From Lepidodermella squamata (Eukaryota > Gastrotricha): 64,000 bases of DNA. Below, one piece after another: positions 35,301-64,000 of this stretch. Numbering within the stretch: the stretch's first letter is position 1; every line of letters begins with the position of its first letter. The stretch spans positions 1,178,001 through 1,242,000 of the forward strand of contig JBLDXI010000010.1 in assembly GCA_047495785.1 (NCBI GenBank). Reading direction: 5' to 3'. Below the pieces are notes generated by a model. That model saw nothing but the letters and a program-made list of their open reading frames with translations, was not told where the DNA came from and did no database searches. The translations under genes were made by a program, and so were the position numbers.

Positions 35301-38300
35301 TAACGTCCTCGAAAATTGACGGCTGGTTCTCTACTGATATGACATTCAATTCCGGACTCCTCGGCGCTTCCTACGGAGCCTTTGCAACTGATGGATCTTC
35401 GCCTGCTCAGTACATCGGGTTCGACGATGATAGATTGAAGCTCACAGCATCTTGGACGGTTGCATTTTACGTTAACGTATTGGCAACAACATCAATGCCA
35501 CTTGTGGAATGGACCCAGCTGAGCGTGACATATGGCGCCCACATTTGGCAGAACGGAGGGGCTAATTACTTATATATGCGAAACGGAATCAATCAGCAAA
35601 CTCCCTGCAATATGTCTTACGGCTGGCAGTTCGTTGCAGCGGGCTACTTTGCCGCGAATAAGACTCAGTTTTTGTTCTGCAATAATGCCATTGTCAACGT
35701 TCTAGTCTCACCTGGTGCTGAACCAGCGACCCCGAGAATGCAAATAGGATACAGGTTCGATTCAGATCTATTTCTCGTCTAAATGTTGATGATCCGGTTT
35801 TCAGGAGAACAACCAGCGTTTCAAATGCTAAATTCGCATGCGTTTCTTATCATAATGCGGCCTTGGATGCGAATCAACTGCTAGACGTTAAGAAGACCTG
35901 TACATTTTTCTCCAGTGAGTTTCTGTTCATGATGTTTGGTAACAATGAGTTGATTTCATTCTCGTAGCTCAATGCTTACCGCAGTGTGAGAATGGCGGTA
36001 CTTGTATCGGGTTCAACTTGTGCAGCTGTGTGGCGGACTACACGGGCGATAGATGCCGGTTGCGTAAGTTCGACTTGCATTAATTCTCAATATAAATTCC
36101 GGCCTCTTTCAGTTGTTACAAAGCAGCCACAAATTCAATCAGTTTTGGGGAATCTCACCAATCTAATCGCTTATTGGCCGCTTAGTGCTGATTATGGAGC
36201 GAAAGACGCGTACAGGGTAACGGCTAACGACGGCTTCTTCACGACCCCAGCCGTTGAATGGGTCGAGGGTCCAACAGGAACGCCAAGCGGGGCTTTCATG
36301 GCTGGCAACAGTCCTGATGGGGGAGCTCCAAATCGTTACTTCGAGATCGCATCTAGTAAAGTCAATTTCACAAACAGCCAATCGTTCACCCTTGCGATGT
36401 ACGTCTCGCTGATCCAACTCGGAGGCGGGCAGTTGATGTTTCAGTTCACGCAGCAATCTAACGGATACGAGCTGCATATGGAGCATTATCAGAAGTATAA
36501 TATAATATGGGTCAATTCAGGCCAAGGTTCCTACGAGCCGGCATGTGTCATCACAAAAGGCTGGGTATTCGTCGCTTATGTGTATGACGGCCCTTCAAAA
36601 ACTGCGTCTTTCTTTTGTAACGACTCATTTGCTACCAACACGAAAACCTACGGGTCGATTCCTACTGGGAATACAAGACGCTTAAACATCGGCGGGCGGT
36701 GAGTGATCTATTGGGCCAATGAGTGACTATGCGGCCAAACAGTGACTTTTAATTTTAGGCCACCTGTAGGATCGGTTTATTCCAAATATGCTTGCGTATC
36801 CCTGTTTTCGTCAACCCTCACGGCGGCCCGATTGCTATCACTGAAACAAGTATGCGGCTCATTCGAGGTGGTTTGTAATCCACCGTGCAAGAACGGCGGA
36901 TACTGCGCCAGCATCCAACAATGCGTCTGCCCACCTGGATATACAGGAGCTACTTGCGAAACTGGTGAGATAATTACCGTGAATCGCTATGGAAATTTGT
37001 AGTTTCCCGGTTTTCAGGTGGCTGTGCTTCACTTTGCCAAAATGGCGGTACATGTGATAGCTCAACTAAAACTTGCAAATGCACCACGCATTACACCGGC
37101 AGTACTTGCGAGACGCGTTCGTTTCAGAATGTTCTCTCATTTTCGACTCGAATCAATTAGTTTTCAATTTCAGCTGCCTGTATCCCAGACTGCAGCAATG
37201 GTGGAACGTGCTTGGCTAACAACACCTGCAAATGCCCACCTTTGTACAGTGGACAAAAATGCGACGACTGTAAGTTTGAACCCTATCGACAGTTAAATCT
37301 TTATTGCAGAAAGCGAACTTATATTTTCAGACGTTTGTACACCAAGTTGTCAGAATAGTGGCACATGTGATAGCTCAACTAAAACTTGCAAGTGCAACGC
37401 CTATTACACCGGTAGTACCTGTGAGACGCGTTCGTTTCGGAATTGTCTTTCATTGTGCCTCAACTTATTTTTTCTTCTAATTCAGCTGTATGTATCCCAG
37501 GTTGCAGCAATGGCGGAACGTGCTCAGCAAACAATACCTGCAAATGTCCATCATCGTACGGTGGACCAAATTGCGACGACCGTAAGTGGAGCTGAAGGCT
37601 TTACCAACTAATCTTCTAATTTGCAAAATCAGAGAGTGCACTAATAAAATTGTTTAAGACAGGCTAATAATTTTACAGTGTGTCCAGGAAATTTGTGAAA
37701 AGTTATTCTCGCACTGTTTCGTCAATTGATGGACTTTTTTCATCCGCGGCTACATCCGTTCGAAGTTGAATTAGCCACCTGAAATCACTTATTGTCACTT
37801 GCTTAGATTATGCCGTATTTTTATAGTGATGTTGACAAGTGATTTAGAGGTCACGCGACCAAGAGAGCAACAACTCTTGATGAATTATTTCGGTACTATG
37901 TAGGGTGTCAGATCTCTTTTTTTATTTATCTATATGGAAAAATATACACTTTTCTAACTTGAAAAATGCTGAGAATATCTTCCTGAGATGCGATCTCTGG
38001 GAACAATTCAAATGCAATATATATTTTTCAGATATGTGCGACCCGAGTTGTCAAAATGGTGGTTCCTGCGATAGCTCAACTAAGACCTGCAAATGCACCA
38101 CTTACTACACAGGCATTACCTGCGAAACTCGTTCGCTTTTCTCTCGATTAGCCAGATGATTTACATTACTTATATGGTTTTCTATAGCTGTCTGTATACC
38201 AGGTTGCAGCAATGGTGGAACGTGTGTAGCAAACAACACCTGCCAATGTCCATCAACGTACGATGGACCAAAATGCGATGATTGTAAGCTAACGGCTTCA

Positions 38301-40511
38301 TCTTTCAATTCTATAGCTAATATTTAAAATCCGGGATAATTTTCATTTTTTACACATCTTCAATCTGAATTCAATTGTCAAACCTTTCTAGATCACTGCA
38401 CCCCAGTTTGCCCAGCTGGAGCTAGTTGCACTGGACCTAATATATGCACAGCCTCTTCGAGCCTGTCGCTATGTACGAAGGTGAAAACTGACATCGGCCC
38501 AAGCTGTGTTACTTGGAAAAACCAAGGACAGTGCTTATCAAATCCCGGCTTCATGTGGCCGTCGTGCCAGTCGAGCTGTACGGCCTACGCTACCTGTGAA
38601 TGTGACGTAGATCCCCGCTTCCCAGTCGATTTTAACTGCACTTGTGGAGATTGGGCCTCGACCGGTGCCTGCGAGAACGACCCGAGTGGGCAAGCTCAAG
38701 CCAGCTGTTTTTACACTTGTGGCAGGAGGCTTAGTAAGATTTTCGCGATTATCTTTAACCCAGTTAGGAAACATGAAACATGAAATTCTTCCAGGCCCTG
38801 CGAATAACTGCTCCAGTGTGCCACTGGGAATTACCTTAGCTCCCAATACCAAATGGGTTCTATCAGCGCCTCCGTTACCATCTTTCAACGGGATGGCTGG
38901 TTATATGCAGTCCGCCGTAATGATATGCGATCTCGGCTTTTCGCCTTCTTCAGCAGGAGACACCGCAATGCATATCTGCGATCCTTTCAATCCTAACCCA
39001 GCTACTGGGAACTGGTTCAAATTGAACGCCAACAGGCCTAGTTGCTTATCCGCAGCTTGCTCGGACCCACCATCATTACCTGCAGCATACTACGTCAACT
39101 CAACGACTGCGGCTAATTACAAGTTAAACGATACAGTTCGATACTTTTGTAACGCTGGCTACAACATGACTGGGTCAAAAACTGGAGAAGCCTACTGCAG
39201 CTTTAAACCACCAACGGGATGGTCTTGGGTCGATGGAACGCCCCAGTGCCAACGTACGCACATTTTATAGACAAACAGACTCGAATGATTAATTAATATT
39301 GTTTCCTTAGTACCGCCTTGCAAAGGCTTTAGCGACGGGGTAAACACGTATCACAACGTGTCGGGGAATTACTCAGGTGGCATAGCGACATTCAGCTGCC
39401 TGAAAGGGTACAAACCGATAGTCGATATCGCTCTTTTTGTCAAGACCTGTCAAAAAGATGGCACATGGACACCGATCGATCAGCCCAAGTGTTCAGGTAT
39501 TGATTTTTTGAATAAACTCAAAATTAACTTACATCTATGGCGACATCCAAGTCGTGACTTGTGGCAATCCGATCGTTGAAGATAATGCCTATCTCATTGG
39601 CGAAAAACTTGGCGTTTACTCGTTTGGGGACCAGGTGACTATGAAATGTTCGAAAGGCGCATCCAGCTTGTATATCGAACCTGGAACTGAAAACACACCC
39701 CTGTCGTCAGTAGTCAACTCATGCCTAGAATCGGGGTTCTGGTCGACTAACTCATTGTCGTGTTTACGTAAGCTTAGATACCCATCCAGAGATCTCATTT
39801 GATTTCTCGAAATACCTAGTTGTTAGCTGCGACATCCCACCCAGCTACGAGATAGGAAACTACAGAATTCTGAACGCTACGTCTGATACCCAAACGCTGG
39901 TTTACGACAGCATTATCGCATTTGAATGCGACTGGAACCAAGGTTTCGAGCCGAGTAAGAACCAATCTAACATCTACGCCTATTGGAGATGTAACGAAAA
40001 CTCAACTTGGGACAAGCAGCCACTCTACTGCTCGCAAAATGCTTTATTGGCTGCCCCAAAGGCTGTGAAGCAGAAGGTCTACGAATCTACAACTGCAGTT
40101 GCAACTGCTTCTATGGTTCTAGCAATCTGCGGTTTTTTCTTCGGAATGGTCGTCTGCTTAGACTACATGACTCTCGCCAGAGATTTGAGCCGCTTGAGGC
40201 ATAATTTCAATCATTTCCTGAAGCGTATTCGAGACGCGGGTCGATTGAGACAGTTACATCATCTTCGAGCAAAAATACGAAACAAACACGCCGCCGAAAA
40301 CTATTTGCAGCGACTTGAAGATGAAAAGGAAGCTAAGAAACTGGCTTCAGCCGGATTAGCTAATCCGTTGGCTGAAGGTCAGCTTGTTGCGAATCCATTA
40401 AGCGGGCAAGCTCGGCCGCTCTCGAGCGATGTCTCTAGGCAAAACGGGCAGAATATAGACGGTACAATGGACATACCAGAATTCGAACCTATGGCGTACC
40501 AGAGTGAATAG
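32393..40511 (+). CDS. G4: LamG/EGF/ShKT/Sushi transmembrane receptor-like protein (type A)
   Basis: A 24-exon near-duplicate of G1. Exons: 32393-33000, 33056-33162, 33224-33319, 33370-33934, 33996-34111, 34164-34262, 34319-35011, 35061-35156, 35205-35754, 35805-35914, 35968-36063, 36113-36698, 36759-36964, 37018-37116, 37174-37269, 37331-37429, 37486-37581, 38032-38130, 38188-38283, 38392-38733, 38795-39253, 39311-39496, 39552-39767, 39820-40511. They total 6408 nt in frame (2135 aa). Exon lengths equal those of G1 through exon 12. The stalk has four extra EGF exons (seven stalk EGFs against three). The leader is MKLLWTLLIVSFTSVFC. The GC donor after exon 4 (33935-33936) is shared with G1. 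The protein is mostly very close to G1, but one short LamG1 stretch (32786-32850) is sharply different. The tail ends EFEPMAYQSE, as in G1. Function is inferred as for G1. Confidence 0.88.
37582..38031. other. Enlarged intron 17 of G4
   Basis: 450 bases, against about 60 for neighbouring stalk introns. No open frame or clear repeat ends were recognised. It lies inside the EGF exon expansion that G1 lacks. Confidence 0.4.
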
Positions 40512-40791
40512 TATTGCTTTGAAAAGAATCCCTAAAGAAAAAGTTTTGTTAACATTCGTTATCTAATTTCCTAAGCTACAAGTCATTTATCATTCTGAGA
40601 TCGATCGAGCTTTTGTTGACCGTATTATGAATAATAAAAACAGAGGGAGCTTTCGAGAAATCAAACTGGGTCTCGCCGACAGTGCCCTTGACGTAAGTTA
40701 TTAACGTTGAATAATTTATAACAAGTGTCGGGCAAAAACATCAGTTAATTTTTTCCGGTTAACAATTTCATCTTATTGAGTAAAGTTCAAG
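40512..40791. other. Short G4-G5 intergenic region
   Basis: Only 280 bases separate the G4 stop from the G5 start. It holds the G4 poly(A) signal AATAAA (40633-40638), and the G5 promoter must be here or in G4. Its first part matches the DNA after G1 (7362-7545), which anchors the block duplication. Confidence 0.6.
40633..40638 (+). promoter_or_regulatory. Poly(A) signal of G4
   Basis: AATAAA 122 bases after the stop, at the position equivalent to the G1 signal. Confidence 0.6.
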
Positions 40792-48617
<7,826 letters not shown>

Positions 48618-48741
48618 GATGTGTGTTATACCGTAAAATATCGAATTGTCAAAGCTACTCGACCTATATTTCTGGGGACAATTCTATATTTTGTTGCCAT
48701 CTCAGAGAGCTGTGTGTTTTTGTTTAAAATTTTTGAATTGA

Positions 48742-48747
48742 AATAAA
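48742..48747 (+). promoter_or_regulatory. Poly(A) signal of G5
   Basis: AATAAA about 125 bases after the stop. A second copy is at 48764-48769. Confidence 0.6.
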
Positions 48748-49334
48748 AATAATTAAATACTTGAATAAAACAGAAAATGCTATTTTTTCACCGCATGAAC
48801 AACATTGCAAATTTATGCCGAATGATGCGAGCTTTCAATATTCCTTTCTTGCAATCCGATATACATATATTTCACAGAACAGCGTGAATCCCACTGGACC
48901 GAGAAGAGAAGCGTTCCAGCAAGGCTGAAATAGCACAAAAGATCTGCGATTTGAAGCGACTACTTGTAATGCCCTGCTTATCATAAAAGGAACAGAATAA
49001 TAGTGCTCCTTCGAAAACTCCATTTCCGCTATCGTTAATAGTCATCAACCAAAAACCGCGAAGTAAAGTGAGATGTACATTTCGTTAACCTCTCAGATAG
49101 GTGCGTGCCTCCACCAGCGGAACTGTTCAATCCTCACATCTATTCGAAAGCTGGAAGCAACAAAAAGCACTGCAATCTGCAATTTCCATGAGATTGCTTA
49201 TACTGCAAAGGAGCAGAAGGTGATGGGTTCTGAGTGGGAAAATCTGACAAGTTAGGCTCAATCGATGTAATGACCGGGAGAGGTTTCGCGAACTTCGCTC
49301 AAAATACCTGGTATTGAAATGATACCAGGGTGAT

Positions 49335-49733
49335 TCAGGGTGACACAGTGGCCTAGTGGTTAGGCGACTAGCATAGGGTATGCTAGTGTGGTTCTAGTGA
49401 GGCACGGGTTCAACGCCCGAGTCTGCACAAGAATTTGTGCTCACGACAGCGGCCGACCGAAGTCGCTGGATAAAATGAAAAATTCCGGTACTCGAGTACA
49501 AGTTGAAACACTTGCTTGAGGCTCGCGATGGGGCGGGCGTAGGTTACACGTGTGCAGTGACCCATCATCACTTCCCCCGCCTCAAAGGTAGCACACGGGA
49601 GAGCTGCGGTGAAAAACCAGCGGCGAGCAATGGGGGGACAGCTGGCAACTGTCTAGGAGGAAGTGCCCCACCATCAGAAGCGCCTCCGAAAAACCGGGGC
49701 CACGGCCCCGCTGTAAATAAAAAAAAAAAAAAA
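49335..49733 (+). mobile_element. tRNA-derived SINE
   Basis: It has an RNA polymerase III A box (TGGCCTAGTGG, 49349-49359) and a B box (GGTTCAACGCC, 49407-49417) with tRNA spacing. About 300 bases of unrelated body follow, then an A-rich tail (49715-49733). A tRNA head, body and poly(A) tail define a SINE. Between the boxes is a long palindrome, ACTAGCATAGGGTATGCTAG, in place of a normal anticodon arm. Flanking target duplications were not certain, so the ends are approximate. Confidence 0.82.
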
Positions 49734-50429
49734 GAAGCGGAAATCTTTCCTTATTTTGGGTTATCGAAACATGCGCGGAATCTCATCCTGTTTCATGGCG
49801 CGACAAAACAGAATAAGGTACTCTACTGAGAAATAAAGGCTTTAAGCATCATGCGTCATCAATGAAAGCGTTAGACGTCGCAGTTAAAAGTTTCCATCAT
49901 TCTGATAAATATTTTATTCATGTTTCGAGGCGCGAAATTTTAGTCTCTGTTGGAGCTGTATGATCAATAGAGTCTTGCTATTTTTGAATTGTCTGATTTT
50001 CTGATGCAAGTACATTCCAGTCCAATTTACTGCGTCTTAAATTATTAACGAGTGCACAATTGGAGGCTAACGAGCATTTCGTTGAAAGATCGATAGCAAA
50101 GATTGACGAAACATTTAACCCGCAAAAAAAGGAAGAAAAAGAAAAGTAAAATTAAGGCGCGCGGTGAACGTTTTACACATTGAAAGTATTAAAGACGAAC
50201 GACTCGCTCAAATCAACTTGTGAATTTGGTAAAATTTGACGACGAGATTGTAGCAGCCCTGGCTACCCCGAAATAGTAGGAAAAAATGAAGAGTAAAGAT
50301 TACTGAAAAGAATTATCCGAAAATACCAAAAAGCTGGTTCACAGAATGCGCCGGGGCATAAATCAATGTATATTGCCTCTCCACCAAATGAACGGGTTTT
50401 ATTTTCGTAAACTTTCGGCTAAGAACGCG

Positions 50430-50600
50430 ATGGAAATACAAACCTTACCCGTAAGAATTTAGGTGGCTGCTGACAACGAGAGGTCAGCTTCAGGAAGAGT
50501 CGCGAACAATCTGCTTTTTTCCATTAATTCATAATTCTCTAGGCTGTTTCATAATAGCTGCCTTACTTCTCGGTCTCCAATTCCGCAAATTCTAAATCAG
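50430..50600 (-). repeat. Probable 3' remnant of the same LINE family
   Basis: CCTTACCCGTAAGAATTTAGG, a nearby GAACAATCTGCTTTT and AATTCATA resemble, in order, CCTTACCCGTGAGGGTTTAG, GAACAACCTGCTTTT and AATTCATA at 7831-7930, beside the LINE fragment in the pseudogene. I infer a second, shorter copy of that LINE's 3' end. Confidence 0.5.
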
Positions 50601-51160
50601 CAATTTTATGTATTGCGGTGCGTCGCATCAACAGGGTTGATTTACGGGGCCGCCCGCGTTTTTAGGTTCAGTAGTATTTCTGATACGTTTTTCATGTATA
50701 TTTAGAAAATTCCAACTTTCGACCTCTCCGCCCGTAATAATTTTTAATAAGATAACAGGTAATTTATACATCGTATTTCGATGAATAAATTACCTACGTA
50801 TTTCCGAAATTAGCTAAATTGAGAATTTGAGATTAACTGAAACCAACATGTACACATGACGAGTAGCCCATCAGCATTGCGTGTCTATTTTTATAATCTT
50901 ACAAACGCGTTGGGCGCTGTTCAATTATTTTGTCTGATATCGCGCTCCTCTACATTGCCTAGACGTACCAATTGTCTGATGTCAGACATTAGAGCAATTT
51001 ATAAAACATACAGTGTGAAAAATCCATCGCGCAACTGGCCAGGGTTTTGTTGCCAATAGAGAAAATGGAGACATTTTAATAATTAATGACTTAACAGTTA
51101 CGTCTAGTCAATGGGGCATTGAAATAATATCCTTAAACTGCCATTTGACATTTTTGCAAG

Positions 51161-63559
<12,399 letters not shown>

Positions 63560-64000
63560 GCGTCTGAATTTCAACGATTGTACATATTTCAAATTTCAAA
63601 TAATAAATTCCGTGTAAATGAATGCTTGGTCTATTACGCTCTATAAAATTACGTCGTCGCATCATTTCACTGTTTCCGTTTTATTTCTTTATTATTATTT
63701 GTTATTAGAGGGATATACTATTTTCAAAGACACATAGGTATAATTTATTAATTTCAGCCTTTATAGATCGTATTCTACGACAACTGGCATCAGCATCTCC
63801 GTGTTACACACCTCCGCAGACGTATACGTTTGCCGAGCTCAATTCCGGGCCCCCCTTAGTTTCGTGCGGCCCCCAACATTAATTGCGCAACCAGAGGGTA
63901 AAAACGGACTTGTGCGCAAACGTTAAGTCGAAGTTTTTAAAAAGTACAGGGCCGCGCGCGCTAATGTCAAAAGGGTAGTTTTTCTAATGTAGGCGGTCTA
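63560..64000. other. G6 3' flank to window end
   Basis: The G6 poly(A) signal is at 63602-63607. The remainder has no recognised gene. 63840-64000 becomes GC-rich (GGGCCCCCC and GCGCGCGC words) and may be the start of another repeat. Confidence 0.4.
63602..63607 (+). promoter_or_regulatory. Poly(A) signal of G6
   Basis: AATAAA 43 bases after the stop. Confidence 0.6.

Larger units (their letters stand above)
48618..51160. other. Intergenic region between G5 and G6
   Basis: It contains the G5 3' end, a tRNA-type SINE (about 49335-49733) and a probable LINE 3' remnant (about 50430-50600). No gene is recognised elsewhere. TTTATAAAA at 50998-51006, about 155 bases before the G6 ATG, is a TATA-like candidate only. 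Confidence 0.45.

Noticed and set aside
49335-49430. A functional tRNA gene
   Set aside because: A and B boxes are present, but the anticodon arm is not tRNA-like and a 300-base body with an A-tail follows, so it is a SINE head.
63840-64000. GC-rich stretch as a CpG island or start of the next gene
   Set aside because: Too short, at the window edge, with no open frame or recognisable exon.

Overview
The window is animal nuclear DNA with a compact invertebrate style: AT-rich, multi-exon genes with introns mostly of 40-60 bases, GT-AG (a few GC-AG) splice sites, AATAAA poly(A) signals, and DNA transposons, a LINE relic and a tRNA-type SINE. I cannot name the phylum from sequence alone. Small introns plus EGF, Sushi, ShKT and LamG-type modules would fit a compact-genome invertebrate such as a sponge.

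The content is one tandem array, all on the plus strand, of six large paralogous genes and one wrecked copy. I call them G1 (325-7361), a pseudogene (about 7487-8990), G2 (11310-22998), G3 (24725-30697), G4 (32393-40511), G5 (40792-48617) and G6 (51161-63559). Joining exons by hand gives frames that close exactly for G1 (2006 aa), G2 (2138), G4 (2135) and G6 (2311). G5 carries one apparent single-base frameshift. G3 carries a frameshift and a lost splice donor.

Each predicted protein is a giant type I membrane protein. The order is signal peptide, then repeated [LamG/ConA-like domain + EGF] units (five LamG domains, four in G3), a stalk with a variable number of EGF repeats, two ShKT-type Cys modules, five Sushi/CCP-like modules, one transmembrane helix, and a conserved basic cytoplasmic tail of about 110-120 aa. 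Module-boundary introns are phase 1, so modules can be duplicated or skipped in frame. Domain names were assigned by eye.

Array history: G1 and G4 are near-identical (type A). The pseudogene matches G5, and G2 matches G6 (type B). This suggests that an A-B-B' block was duplicated as a unit, with the divergent G3 (type C) between the copies. Between G1 and G4, replacement changes cluster in one short stretch of the first LamG domain, the pattern expected of a ligand-contact or recognition surface. G6 alone has gained an AbfB-like beta-trefoil domain in its stalk.

Non-genic DNA: a decayed pogo/Tigger transposon and related short elements lie in G2 introns. hAT-type short elements with 8-base target duplications lie in and after the pseudogene. 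A LINE fragment is inside the pseudogene, and a probable second piece lies upstream of G6. A tRNA-type SINE lies between G5 and G6. A 3.9-kb element with terminal inverted repeats, containing a perfect 95-base inverted repeat, fills one G6 intron. A role in cell-cell or self/non-self recognition, gamete interaction or glycan sensing is inference from architecture only.
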